DNA of 40,207 nucleotides from GCA-2746365 sp964651445 (GCA_964651445.1 CAZYYW010000008.1:1-40207); one strand, 5' to 3'; shown: positions 16,302-25,257, numbered from the stretch's first letter. Numbers and translations are program-made. The notes: generated from the sequence alone by a model not told the origin.

Positions 16302-16469
16302 TTAAGGAACCTCTGAATAAGTCGTGAATCGGCATCTTGCAGGTTAGCTTATCCTGCTTCCGCGTTGTGAAACTTCGCAATAGCCAGCTATTACGCGCGT
16401 TCCACGCCTTGAACCAGAACAAGCTAATCTGCAATCTGCTCGACCCAGACTTGTTCAGAGGCTCCTTAA
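16302..16469. mobile_element. MITE-like element, copy 2 (168 bp with TTAA ends)
   Basis: The same unit as at 6983-7150 in the same orientation. I find two differences (G to A in the left terminal repeat, T to G at the inner left arm). It starts TTAAGGAACCTCTGAATAAG, ends with CAGAGGCTCCTTAA, and has inner arms at 16339-16350 and 16421-16432. It is inserted 12 bases after the dsrE-like stop and 35 bases before the next start. The near identity of two copies over 9 kb apart points to recent movement or conversion. Confidence 0.82.
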
Positions 16470-16504
16470 CGAACTGGGTCTGATGTACGCTTGGCGAATA
16501 AATT

Positions 16505-17035
16505 ATGTTACCGAAAAATTGCAAAAAAGTATTTGATAACGCCGAGATTAACAACGCCCTTGATAAATTAGCAGATAAGCTTAATTTACAATTAGAAGGC
16601 GAAAAACCCGTGGTTTTATGCGTCATGCAGGGTGGTTTGGTTTTTTCCGGGCAGTTGATTCCGCGGCTGCACTGTATGCTGGAAATCGACTACATTCATG
16701 CGACTCGATATAACAATAAAACAACGGGCGGCGAACTGTTATGGAAGGCTTACCCAAGCACGCCACTGAAAAATCGAACAGTATTAATTCTTGACGACAT
16801 TTTTGATGAAGGTCATACATTGCAGTCCATCGTGCAGTATTGTGAGACACAAGATGCCAGTAAAATTGTGACCGCAGTATTGCTAAGAAAAAATCATAAT
16901 CGCTGCATCGACGAAACACTGACTGACAATATAGCCCTACACGTCGATGACCAATATGTTTTTGGGTTTGGCATGGATTATAACGGGCAATACCGACAGC
17001 TTGATGCCATTTACGCATTGAACGAGTCCGTTTGA
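16505..17035 (+). CDS. hpt: Hypoxanthine-guanine phosphoribosyltransferase
   Basis: 176 residues. The PRPP-binding motif is TVLILDDIFDEGHTL (about 92-106, with Asp97-Asp98). A VVLCVMQGGLVFSGQL loop near the start and the C-terminal VFGFGMDYNGQYRQL fit the purine salvage family. It transfers phosphoribose to hypoxanthine or guanine. The neighbour makes hypoxanthine from methylthioinosine, so the two genes form a salvage route. Confidence 0.92.
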   Translation: MLPKNCKKVFDNAEINNALDKLADKLNLQLEGEKPVVLCVMQGGLVFSGQLIPRLHCMLEIDYIHATRYNNKTTGGELLWKAYPSTPLKNRTVLILDDIFDEGHTLQSIVQYCETQDASKIVTAVLLRKNHNRCIDETLTDNIALHVDDQYVFGFGMDYNGQYRQLDAIYALNESV

Positions 17036-17066
17036 GTATAACAATAAGTTTTTCAGCGAGAAAAAT

Positions 17067-17813
17067 ATGAAGTTAGCAATAATCGGCGGTAGTTTACTGA
17101 GCGAATTAACAGGCCTGGCCAACAGCGATCAGGAGCGAGTAACAACGCCATTCGGTTTGCCTTCCGATGCGTTTACTCGTGGTGAATTGAATGGTATTGA
17201 TGTGGTTTATTTCAATCGACACGGTAATGCTCACCATATTGCACCGCACCAGATTAATTACAAAGCCAATATGTTCGCTTTAAAAATTCTTGACGTTAGC
17301 CATGTTATTGCAGTAACGGCAGTGGGGGGCATTAGCGAAAAAATGTCGCCAATGAAATGGGTGGTGCCTGACCAAATAATCGATTATACCCACGGCCGTT
17401 TACATACCTATAACGACGGTAGTGAGACAGCGGTCAATCATATTGATTTTAGCTATCCGTTTGATAAAGACTTAAGCAATGCTCTGTTGCAAGCCGTTAC
17501 AATGGCGTCGGATAAGGCTGAAAGCAGTGCAGTGTATGGTGTCACACAAGGGCCACGGTTGGAAACAGCGGCTGAGATTACAAGAATGCAGCGTGACGGT
17601 TGCGACATTGTCGGCATGACCGCGATGCCAGAAGCGGCTTTTGCCCGTGAGCTGGAGATGAAATACGCCGTTTTATCACTTGTTGTGAACTGGGCAGCGG
17701 GCAAGGGCGAAGCATCAAGCTTGGTATCGATGGACGAAATACAGCAACGAATAGCACAGGGAAACAAAACTGCGGAAAACATTATTCAAAATGTTACTTC
17801 ACATTTAAAGTAA
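17067..17813 (+). CDS. S-methyl-5'-thioinosine phosphorylase (MTIP/MTAP family)
   Basis: 248 residues of the MTAP/PNP phosphorylase family. Seen are KLAIIGGSLLSEL, FNRHGNAHHIAPHQINYKAN, VTAVGGI, VPDQIIDYTHGR, GVTQGPRLETAAEI and DIVGMTAMPEAAFARELEM. The closest type known to me is the Pseudomonas thioinosine phosphorylase PA3004, which splits methylthioinosine made from methylthioadenosine. Pairing with hpt and nagZ agrees with that. Distinguishing it from a methylthioadenosine phosphorylase needs a family comparison. Confidence 0.85.
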   Translation: MKLAIIGGSLLSELTGLANSDQERVTTPFGLPSDAFTRGELNGIDVVYFNRHGNAHHIAPHQINYKANMFALKILDVSHVIAVTAVGGISEKMSPMKWVVPDQIIDYTHGRLHTYNDGSETAVNHIDFSYPFDKDLSNALLQAVTMASDKAESSAVYGVTQGPRLETAAEITRMQRDGCDIVGMTAMPEAAFARELEMKYAVLSLVVNWAAGKGEASSLVSMDEIQQRIAQGNKTAENIIQNVTSHLK

Positions 17814-17844
17814 AATTCCGCTGTTTTTAACTCGGCAGCAATGT

Positions 17845-18489
17845 TCACACTCTAGAAAGAATATCTTCACATTCAGACAAGTATGCCTTGCGTCCGAATA
17901 TAAATTGCCACTTAGAACCGCCACACTGTCGCCATAAAACGGCAGAACGGATACCGGCGAGTAATATAGCTCTTACTTTGTTGGCATTTTTTTCATTGCT
18001 TAAATAGGGCTGCTCACCTTTGACGATAATTTTTGGTGTGATTGTGCTGATGGTTTCTTTATAAATATGACCTAATTTGGCAAAGGTATTTTCGTGGTTT
18101 AAGGAAAAAAATTCAAACTTTGACTCAACCTCATCAAGCCGCCGGCTAATGTCATCCAGCATATGTTTGTTCTTTGATAGCTTTTTTTCCAGCATGATAA
18201 GTGAGATTACATATTTGGTTATTTCTGTGTCACTGGCGGTATCATTGGCAGCATCTTTAGAACTACTGCCTGTAAGGTGTTGCCGCAGAATTTTAAGGCC
18301 ATGGCTAACACCCGCAATGCTGCCATAAACGTCTTCAACGGTGCTGGCATCAAAACGAAACAGGGTTTCGATGCTGGATTCGATGGTGGCACTGTTTGCC
18401 ATGCCCGCATTGGCGATTTGCTTTACCAATGAAGCCGCTTGATAGATACCGGCGAGTGCTAGGGTTTGATCAAATTTCGTATGTGTCAT
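17845..18489 (-). CDS. hflD: High frequency lysogenization protein HflD homologue
   Basis: 214 residues, family length. The start DQTLALAGIYQAASLVKQIA is characteristic, as are DVYGSIAGVSHGLKIL, LIMLEKKLSKNKHML and AVLWRQCGGSKWQFIFGR. In Escherichia coli HflD is membrane-associated and can sequester phage lambda CII; its general role is less clear. It follows mnmA with 47 bases between them, the conserved gammaproteobacterial order. Four heptamer repeats fill that space. Confidence 0.95.
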   Translation of the reverse strand: MTHTKFDQTLALAGIYQAASLVKQIANAGMANSATIESSIETLFRFDASTVEDVYGSIAGVSHGLKILRQHLTGSSSKDAANDTASDTEITKYVISLIMLEKKLSKNKHMLDDISRRLDEVESKFEFFSLNHENTFAKLGHIYKETISTITPKIIVKGEQPYLSNEKNANKVRAILLAGIRSAVLWRQCGGSKWQFIFGRKAYLSECEDILSRV

Positions 18490-18506
18490 TAGATTCTGTT
18501 TTACAA

Positions 18507-18534
18507 TTATTCGTTATTCGTTATTCGTTATTCG
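18507..18534. repeat. Four perfect TTATTCG tandem heptamers between hflD and mnmA
   Basis: TTATTCG is repeated four times without error, followed by TTTT. It lies between the mnmA stop and the hflD start inside one transcription unit. The same sequence type (CGTTATTCGTTGTTCG) forms the outer end of the long inverted repeats at 31016-31151 and 33408-33536. Confidence 0.8.
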
Positions 18535-18536
18535 TT

Positions 18537-19631
18537 TTAGTACATTGTATCGATAACGCCACCACCAAGACATACCTCATCTTGGTAAAAAACGATGGAT
18601 TGCCCAGGGGTGATTGCTCGTTGCGCTTGGTCAAAATCGACTTTGTACTTTGTTTCGTCGATTTTTGTTAGTTGGCAGTCCTGGTCTGGCTGCCGATAAC
18701 GTATTTTAACCATGAGTCGATTTTCAGTCGCGGATAAATCCGGACTCGCTCCCTGTATCCAGTTCAACTGACTGGTTTCCAGTGTGTGGTGAAACATGGC
18801 AGGGTGGTTGTTTCCCTGAGCGACTTTTAAAATATTGCTTAGCAAATCTTTTTCAACAACATACCAGGGGTCTTCATTACTGTCTTGCAAGCCACCGATG
18901 CCGAGTCCCTTGCGTTGCCCCAGCGTGTAATACATTAAACCGTTGTGAGTGCCGATGACATCGCCGTCAACGGTGTGTATTTCACCGGGTTTTGCCGGTA
19001 AATATTTTTCTAAAAATAGTGTAAAACGGCGTTCGCCAATAAAACAAATGCCGGTACTGTCTTTTTTGTCGTGCGTGATTAAGTTGTTTTTCTTGGCAAG
19101 TTCTCGAATATAGGGTTTATCAAAAGCACCGATGGGAAACATGGCGTGGCTTAGCTGGTGCTGATTTAAGGCGTGTAAGAAATAGCTCTGATCTTTATTA
19201 TTATCCAGACCGCGCAAGAGTTGTGTTTGTTCTCCTTGTAAGTGGGTGCGGGCATAGTGGCCTGTGGCAATTTTATCGGCACCAAGAGACTGTGCATGTT
19301 CCAGAAAAGCGCGAAACTTAATTTCTTTGTTGCATAAAATATCAGGGTTGGGTGTGCGACCGGCGCTGTATTCATCGAGAAAATGTTGGAACACTCTATC
19401 CCAGTATTCAGCTGAAAAATTAATAGTGTGTAAGGTGATACCAAGCGTATTGCAGATTTCTGTGGCATCTTTTAAGTCAATGGCGGCGGCGCAGAATTCT
19501 TCATCGTCATCTTCTTCCCAGTTTTTCATAAACAGTCCTTCAACGTCATAACCCTGTTCTAGCAGAAGTAATGCGGCAACGGATGAATCCACGCCACCTG
19601 ACATGCCTACGATGATTTTTTGTTTATTCAT
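18537..19631 (-). CDS. mnmA: tRNA-specific 2-thiouridylase MnmA
   Basis: 364 residues. The ATP-pyrophosphatase loop GMSGGVDSS is at residues 9-17. Catalytic Cys100 (NPDILCNKEIKF) and Cys196 (STGICFIGE) are present, with ATGHYAR and YYTLGQRKGLGIGG. It makes 2-thiouridine at the wobble base of Lys, Glu and Gln tRNAs, taking sulfur from a relay. It sits third in the minus-strand unit DUF2062-nudJ-mnmA-hflD. Confidence 0.98.
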   Translation of the reverse strand: MNKQKIIVGMSGGVDSSVAALLLLEQGYDVEGLFMKNWEEDDDEEFCAAAIDLKDATEICNTLGITLHTINFSAEYWDRVFQHFLDEYSAGRTPNPDILCNKEIKFRAFLEHAQSLGADKIATGHYARTHLQGEQTQLLRGLDNNKDQSYFLHALNQHQLSHAMFPIGAFDKPYIRELAKKNNLITHDKKDSTGICFIGERRFTLFLEKYLPAKPGEIHTVDGDVIGTHNGLMYYTLGQRKGLGIGGLQDSNEDPWYVVEKDLLSNILKVAQGNNHPAMFHHTLETSQLNWIQGASPDLSATENRLMVKIRYRQPDQDCQLTKIDETKYKVDFDQAQRAITPGQSIVFYQDEVCLGGGVIDTMY

Positions 19632-19644
19632 TGATATTGCGTAT

Positions 19645-20091
19645 TTAAGTGACGGTTATTAGCATGTCCAGCGGATAACGCTTGCCGGTAAGGTAATCAT
19701 CAATGCAGTTGATAATCATTGGGCTACGCAGTTTATGCGAATCTTGTACCAATTCCTCACGGCTCTTCCAGACGGCTCTTATTATGCCTTCGTCCAGTGC
19801 TTGTTCGGCATCATGATTGATACAATCACCACACACCGCAACACGTAGAAACGTTTCTCCGTTATCCGGGTGCTTCCACAAGTAGAGTCCAATGACGGCT
19901 TGTGGGATAAATTGCCAGGCGGTTTCTTCACGGGTTTCACGAATAACGGCATCAATCAAGGTTTCATCAGGTTCAAGATGTCCGGCAGGCTGATTAAAGA
20001 CTCGCTTGCCTTGTATCCGTTCTTCGACCATTAAGAATTTATTGTTGCGTTCTACAATGGCGGCGACAGTCGCATGCGGTTTCCAGAGCAT
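19645..20091 (-). CDS. nudJ: Nudix hydrolase of the NudJ type
   Basis: 148 residues. The Nudix box spans residues 37-59 (GHLEPDETLIDAVIRETREE, then TAW), with all acidic ligands present; the usual Gly near its end is Ala58. NudJ in Escherichia coli acts on thiamine pyrophosphates and nucleoside di- and triphosphates and is also next to mnmA. It is 13 bases from mnmA and four bases after the DUF2062 gene. Confidence 0.92.
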   Translation of the reverse strand: MLWKPHATVAAIVERNNKFLMVEERIQGKRVFNQPAGHLEPDETLIDAVIRETREETAWQFIPQAVIGLYLWKHPDNGETFLRVAVCGDCINHDAEQALDEGIIRAVWKSREELVQDSHKLRSPMIINCIDDYLTGKRYPLDMLITVT

Positions 20092-20095
20092 GGTG

Positions 20096-20611
20096 TTATT
20101 TTTTTAAGTGTGATTTTTTCGAACGCCTGTTAAGAACAGAGTAGCGCCAGAAGCCATCGATGGCGAAATAGCCGATTAAGCTACTAAGGGAGGCGACGGT
20201 AAAACAGCCGACTAAAAAGGGTTTCCAGCTGGAGGACAATTCGTTAAATAGCCACTCGAACGTTGGTTCAAAATTAAAGTCGACAGCGGGTTCGCCGACG
20301 ATCCAAGTACCCACCGTATAGGCGAAGTAAAACATGGGTGTAATGGTGACCGGATTGGTGATCCAGACCAGCGCGATGGATATTGGCAGGTTAGTGCCTA
20401 TCCAGATAGACGCGCCAGCGGCGAGCACCATTTGAAAAGGTATTGGCATCCACGCAAAAAATAAACCAACAGCAAACGCACTCGCCACTGAGCGACGGTT
20501 CAGGTGCCACAAATTTGGCTCATGCAGCCACTCACCGAAAATCTTCAGCGTTCTGTTTTCTTTGATAGCCTGCGGCTTGGGTAAAAAACGTTGGAAAAAC
20601 TTGCGTGGCAT
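20096..20611 (-). CDS. DUF2062 membrane protein
   Basis: 171 residues. Features are SVASAFAVGLFFAWMPIPFQ, a family hallmark, then LPISIALVWITNPVTITPMF, and hydrophobic stretches suggesting two or three inner-membrane segments with a basic C-terminus. The function of the family is unknown. It is the first gene of the minus-strand unit and is divergent from comEC, with 172 bases between the two starts. Confidence 0.88.
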   Translation of the reverse strand: MPRKFFQRFLPKPQAIKENRTLKIFGEWLHEPNLWHLNRRSVASAFAVGLFFAWMPIPFQMVLAAGASIWIGTNLPISIALVWITNPVTITPMFYFAYTVGTWIVGEPAVDFNFEPTFEWLFNELSSSWKPFLVGCFTVASLSSLIGYFAIDGFWRYSVLNRRSKKSHLKK

Positions 20612-20783
20612 GGTTATATAGCTAGCGTTGAGTTTTATATCTCTTAAAGTCGACTGTAGGCGTAAATTAACGGATATTCAACTCACTATTATAACCTCTA
20701 TCGAATATTGTTGCTTTGTTTCGGAAAACAACTGGCATATAGGGTTTACAGGATTGATGGGGCGTTAAACCAAGGAATGGATT

Positions 20784-23360
20784 ATGGCTATTAGATCAGG
20801 GATGTTTGTTTACGCACTGGCATTTTTGTTGGGCGTTTTAGGGGTGCAGCAGTCAGCTGAGCTAGCGCCGGATTTCACACTATTTTTTCTGCTCATTGTT
20901 TGCGCCATATTGGTTTGCGCCATACTGCTCACAATTATCTTTGTAACGCCCCAAAATAATCACGAATTAAAAAGACAATTTACATTAAGTTTATTAATTA
21001 TATTATTGTTTTTATTCGGTTTTATCTATGCTTCTTTTTATGCTAAACAGGCGATTTTTTCACAACTTAATGAGCGGCTAGTTGGTCAGGATATTATTCT
21101 TGAGGGTGAGATTTCCAGTATTCCAACGCGCAGTGACAAGGTTCAGCGTTTCGAATTTATCGTTGAACGGTACCGTCTCTCTGGCAAAGATCAAGCTGCA
21201 ATATTCGACTCAGGGCAGGGAAGCGGGGAATTTCCAAAAAAAGTTCGTTTGAACTGGTATTACGGGCGTTTGGTCAATGCCGGTGAAAAATGGCAGTTTG
21301 AGGTGCGATTGAAACCACCGCATGGGTTTATGAACCCTGGTGGCTTTGATTATGAAGCCTGGCTTTTTCAGCATGGCATACACGCCACCGGTTACGTGCG
21401 TAAGTCCGCCTTGAATGAGCGTCTGGAGGTGAGCGCAGGTTCTGTTAATTACTTACGGCAAACCTTGGCAGAACAACTGGATGGTCTTGCCGCAGGTCTT
21501 GAATCAACCGAAGACAACGCTTTTTCCTTGGTGAAAGCACTGGCGATTGGCGATAAATCGTCCATCACCGCTCAGCAGTGGCGTGTGCTAACGCATACCG
21601 GCACCAGCCACCTGATGGCAATATCAGGTTTGCATATCGGTCTTGCCTCTTTGTTTGCTTATGTTCTGGTACGCCGCCTAGTACCTGCCTTTGTCATGAA
21701 ACGCATGCCAGCGCAGCATATTGCATTGCTTGCCGGTATGGTAAGTGCGCTGTTATATGCGCTGATTGCTGGCTTGTCGATTCCGACCCAACGCGCCGTT
21801 ATCATGTTATTTGTGTTGTCCTTGATGTTGCTGGTGCGGCGCAATCATCGACCCTTTGACGCGCTTGGTTTTGCACTACTAATGGTATTGCTGGTGGATC
21901 CACTGGCGGTATTATCGGCGGGTTTCTGGTTCTCATTTTCAGCGGTTGCTGTGATTTTTATCAGCATCAGCCGAGGCTTCGAAAAAACCGCTGGAGATTC
22001 TGGTTTCTGGGGTAACTTGTTTGCCTCTGTGCTTGCTGTTTTAAAACAATGGGTGCGTTTGCAACTGCTGATTAGTCTTTTTTTATTGCCTTTGTCTTTG
22101 TTTATGTTCCAACAAGTCTCATTGGTATCACCTCTGGTCAACCTATTGTTGATTCCATATGTAAGTTTCTTGGTTGTGCCGGTCGTATTGTTGGCCATTA
22201 TCCTGTTTTTTATACTGCCATCTGCGTCCGATAGCTTGTTTGCATTAGCGGTAGCTTTACTGGATTTTGTCTGGCCATTAATCTCCTGGTTTTCCCAGTT
22301 GCCACATGCCTTGTGGATACGCGGTGATGTCGGGCTAGGAACATTACTGATGGTAACGCTCGGTATGTTGCTGTTGTACTACGCCATAGCGGGATTAAAA
22401 ATTCAACTTTTACCTCGTCCTGCCATACAAAACTCAGGTGAACATAATAAGCATCGAACATTGCAGCTCGTTATGGGTTTATTATTCCTGTCACCTTTTC
22501 TAGCGTTGCTGATAAGCCGAGATTCTGCTTTTGCAGACGGTGAATACCGCTTAACCATGCTCGATGTCGGTCAAGGCTCGGCAGCGGTTATACAGACACA
22601 AAACCATGCTTTGGTGTTTGATGCAGGCGCAAAATTTAGTGATCGGCTGAACGCCGGTGCAAGTGTAGTAATCCCTTATCTGCGAACTCAAGGTATAACG
22701 CAATTACAACGGCTGATTATTAGTCACGGTGATAACGATCACATTGGCGGTGCGCAGGCGATTATCGATGAATACCCTGAGGTTCAACTTATCGGCCAGC
22801 ATATTGAGCCGCTTATACTGCCCGCTAACAAACAAGGAAAGCCCGCTGCTGATCGACTGCCTTGTTATAGCGGCATGAAATGGCATTGGGACGGTGTTGA
22901 CTTTATTTTTCTTTCACCGGCGCAAGCGAGTATTTCTTCAGAAAAAAAGTCCGAGCGTAATAACCGTTCCTGTGTATTAAAAATATCATCGCCATTCGGC
23001 TCGGTATTATTGACCGGCGATATTGAGAAAAAAGCCGAGGCTGAGCTAGTGCAAAAGCACAGCAAACAATTACAATCGGACATTCTAATGGTACCGCATC
23101 ATGGCAGTAACACCTCATCGACCAGCCGTTTTGTTACCGCTGTTAACCCGAAAATAGCATTGATATCAGTTGGTTATAAAAATAGATATGGCTTGCCAAC
23201 TGCCAAGGTTTTGGCGCGTTATGCAGCTGATAAACGACAAATATTTAGCAGCTACAAGACCGGCGCTATAAGTATTAAGCTTGGCGAAGCAGCTGATTTC
23301 AAGGTTGAAAAATATCGAGAAATAAACCGCAAATACTGGCATCATAGGGCTATCAATTAA
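20784..23360 (+). CDS. comEC: DNA internalization channel ComEC/Rec2
   Basis: 858 residues. An N-terminal membrane and OB-like domain is followed by the Competence domain with HLMAISGLHIGLASLF and many membrane helices (to about 540). The C-terminal metallo-beta-lactamase domain shows MLDVGQGSAAV, H648-G-D-N-D-H653 and VPHHGSNTSS. It carries single-stranded DNA across the inner membrane during transformation. It is intact, so natural competence is possible, but no pilus genes are seen here. exbB follows in other Gammaproteobacteria; here the GxxExxY cassette stands between them. Confidence 0.97.
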   Translation: MAIRSGMFVYALAFLLGVLGVQQSAELAPDFTLFFLLIVCAILVCAILLTIIFVTPQNNHELKRQFTLSLLIILLFLFGFIYASFYAKQAIFSQLNERLVGQDIILEGEISSIPTRSDKVQRFEFIVERYRLSGKDQAAIFDSGQGSGEFPKKVRLNWYYGRLVNAGEKWQFEVRLKPPHGFMNPGGFDYEAWLFQHGIHATGYVRKSALNERLEVSAGSVNYLRQTLAEQLDGLAAGLESTEDNAFSLVKALAIGDKSSITAQQWRVLTHTGTSHLMAISGLHIGLASLFAYVLVRRLVPAFVMKRMPAQHIALLAGMVSALLYALIAGLSIPTQRAVIMLFVLSLMLLVRRNHRPFDALGFALLMVLLVDPLAVLSAGFWFSFSAVAVIFISISRGFEKTAGDSGFWGNLFASVLAVLKQWVRLQLLISLFLLPLSLFMFQQVSLVSPLVNLLLIPYVSFLVVPVVLLAIILFFILPSASDSLFALAVALLDFVWPLISWFSQLPHALWIRGDVGLGTLLMVTLGMLLLYYAIAGLKIQLLPRPAIQNSGEHNKHRTLQLVMGLLFLSPFLALLISRDSAFADGEYRLTMLDVGQGSAAVIQTQNHALVFDAGAKFSDRLNAGASVVIPYLRTQGITQLQRLIISHGDNDHIGGAQAIIDEYPEVQLIGQHIEPLILPANKQGKPAADRLPCYSGMKWHWDGVDFIFLSPAQASISSEKKSERNNRSCVLKISSPFGSVLLTGDIEKKAEAELVQKHSKQLQSDILMVPHHGSNTSSTSRFVTAVNPKIALISVGYKNRYGLPTAKVLARYAADKRQIFSSYKTGAISIKLGEAADFKVEKYREINRKYWHHRAIN

Positions 23361-23478
23361 TGCCTAATTTATAGATCGCTTGCAGTGTTTAAAGCACAAC
23401 ATTGTCCGCGCATTTCAACTATGGGCTTTGTGTTAAATCAAGTAAGATAGTGCCGGAGAAAGTACTAGCGAAAAAATT

Positions 23479-23988
23479 GGGTCATGCCTAACGAGTGGGC
23501 ATAAAGATATAGACACGGAGACCACAGAGGTCACAGAGCAATGAAAAATTGTGGCAAGGAGCTTTCAGAAATAGTGATAGGTTGTGCTATTGAAGTACAT
23601 CGTCATTTAGGTGCTGGATTATTAGAAAACACCTACGAAAAATGTTTAGCTTACGAACTCAGTGTAAAGAATGTACCCTTTATTGTTCAGGCATCCATTC
23701 CAATAGAATACAAGGGTATAAAGCTAGAATGTGGCTACAGGCTTGATTTTTTGGTGGATGATTGCTTAATTCTGGAGCTTAAATCCGTGGAAAAAATATT
23801 GAAAATTCATGAGGCTCAGATTTTAACTTACTTAAAATTGGCCGGCATATCTACGGGGCTATTGATAAATTTTAATGAATCTAGATTGGTTAATGGAATT
23901 AAACGTTACAAATTATAACTCTGTGTTCTCTGTGGTCTCTGTGTCTATAAAAAGTAGATGTATTGCCCACTTAAAATGACATAGACCC
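23479..23988 (+). mobile_element. Intact GxxExxY cassette, copy B (510 bp)
   Basis: The outer ends are GGGTCATGCC (left) and GACATAGACCC (right). Next come AGTGGGCA-type blocks, then 31-base inner inverted arms at 23508-23538 and 23919-23949 matching at 28 of 31 positions, built from GACCACAGAG and CACAGAG words. The gene begins two bases after the left arm and its stop directly abuts the right arm. No transposase is present. Two shortened copies with the same ends occur in this window (10059-10270 and 28339-28539). Confidence 0.85.
23541..23918 (+). CDS. GxxExxY protein (PD-(D/E)XK nuclease-like)
   Basis: 125 residues, full length for the family. It shows IGCAIEVHRHLGAGLLENTY, whose GLLENTY is the GxxExxY motif, then IEYKGIKLECGYRLDFLV with Asp and LILELKSVE with the E-x-K of a PD-(D/E)XK core, then IHEAQILTYLKL and TGLLINFN. 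Biological role is unknown; a nuclease fold is predicted for the family. The only possible ribosome site, AGAGG, lies in the left inverted arm. The gene interrupts the comEC-exbB neighbourhood, and its layout marks it as cargo or core of a repeat cassette. Confidence 0.9.
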   Translation: MKNCGKELSEIVIGCAIEVHRHLGAGLLENTYEKCLAYELSVKNVPFIVQASIPIEYKGIKLECGYRLDFLVDDCLILELKSVEKILKIHEAQILTYLKLAGISTGLLINFNESRLVNGIKRYKL

Positions 23989-24086
23989 AAAAAAATAATA
24001 ACAGAGGCTTCCAACAACATTAAATGCTGTGTTCTGATTTGACGTTTATTTCAGAATAATAACAGCCTCATATTGACAGGTGACAT

Positions 24087-24827
24087 GTGTTTGAATTAGT
24101 AAAATCGGGTGGCTGGCTAATGCTGCCGATCATTTTTTGTTCCATCGTATCCATTTCCATTATTGCCGAACGTTTTTGGAGTTTACGTCGCGAAAAGGTA
24201 TTGCCTGAACATCTGGTCGCCACCGTGTGGAATGCAATAAAGCAGGATAATTTGCAACGTTCCGATATTGAAAAAATCAGCAAAGAGTCGGCGTTAGGGC
24301 AGATTTTAAGCACAGGTTTGCTTAATCGCAGTGAAACGCGCGAGCGTATTAAAGAATGCATAGAAGAGCGCGGCCGCGAAGTGGTTCACGATCTTGAACG
24401 TTTTCTGAACACACTGGGCACCATCGCCTCTATCTCGCCTTTGCTTGGCCTACTGGGCACGGTTATCGGTATGATAAGTGTGTTTGCTGCCATCACGCAA
24501 CATGGTGTGGGTGATCCTGCGGCACTGGCGGGCGGTATTTCGCAGGCAATGATTACCACGGCAGCGGGCTTGTCAGTCGCCATTGTTAGCCTGGTATTTT
24601 ACCGCTACTTTCGTCGAAAGGTGGATGGTATTGTGGTGATTATGGAACGTGAAGCAATCAAAATGGTTGATGTTTTGCATAACAACCGTGGCCAACATAA
24701 CCATTCACTGGCAGAAAATTCACTGCAAGAAAGTTCGCAAGAAAAAATACAAGGCAATTCGGCTGCGGCAGAAAAAAGCAGCGTCAGTACATCTAAAAAA
24801 GCAAAAAAAACTAAGGCGAAAAAATGA
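24087..24827 (+). CDS. exbB: ExbB/TolQ-family proton channel protein
   Basis: 246 residues. An N-terminal membrane helix (WLMLPIIFCSIVSISIIAER) and two central helices (LGTIASISPLLGLLGTVIGM and ITTAAGLSVAIVSLVFYRYF) give the MotA/TolQ/ExbB layout. The C-terminus is a charged, lysine-rich tail. GTG is the start, with ACAGG six bases before. With ExbD it would form an energy-transducing complex. Placement next to comEC and before msbA-lpxK is as in many Gammaproteobacteria. Confidence 0.94.
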   Translation: MFELVKSGGWLMLPIIFCSIVSISIIAERFWSLRREKVLPEHLVATVWNAIKQDNLQRSDIEKISKESALGQILSTGLLNRSETRERIKECIEERGREVVHDLERFLNTLGTIASISPLLGLLGTVIGMISVFAAITQHGVGDPAALAGGISQAMITTAAGLSVAIVSLVFYRYFRRKVDGIVVIMEREAIKMVDVLHNNRGQHNHSLAENSLQESSQEKIQGNSAAAEKSSVSTSKKAKKTKAKK

Positions 24828-25252
24828 ATTTGCGCCCCGGTCATCAAGAAGAAAGCGTGGAAGTTAACTTAACACCACTGATTGATGTGGTATTTTTATT
24901 GCTGATCTTTTTTATGGTAACCACAACGTTTGATCGCCATGCACAGTTAAAAGTGTCTTTACCCGAATCTTCAGCACAAGCGACGCAGCAACAAGCAGAA
25001 CCCTTGGTATTGTCTATTGATGCCAAGGGTAATTATTTTCTCAATGACCGACAAATTATCAATCAACAATTAGACACTTTGAAGCAGGCATTAAGAAAAA
25101 CCATCGGCACCGATATAAAAGATTACAGCGATATATCTCTGGTATTAAGAGCGGACGCCAATACACCGCATCAATCGGTAGTGCGAGCGATGGATGCTGC
25201 CTCACAAATAGGCTTAACTCGCCTTTCTATTGCCACCGTCGAAGGCCAATAG
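24824..25252 (+). CDS. exbD: ExbD/TolR-family energy transduction protein
   Basis: 142 residues. A single membrane helix follows VEVNLTPLIDVVFLLLIFFM with the conserved Asp; the periplasmic part includes LVLRADANTPHQSVVRAMDA. Its ATG overlaps the exbB stop by four bases, so the subunits are coupled. It is the ExbB partner. msbA begins five bases after its stop. Confidence 0.95.
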   Translation: MNLRPGHQEESVEVNLTPLIDVVFLLLIFFMVTTTFDRHAQLKVSLPESSAQATQQQAEPLVLSIDAKGNYFLNDRQIINQQLDTLKQALRKTIGTDIKDYSDISLVLRADANTPHQSVVRAMDAASQIGLTRLSIATVEGQ

Positions 25253-25257
25253 TTTTT

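Noticed and set aside
18507..18534. Heptamer array as a CRISPR
   Set aside because: Seven-base units without spacers and no cas genes; it is a simple tandem repeat.
23541..23918. GxxExxY gene as an ordinary member of the comEC-exbB operon
   Set aside because: Its inverted arms and the two remnant copies elsewhere show that it belongs to a dispersed unit and not to the operon.
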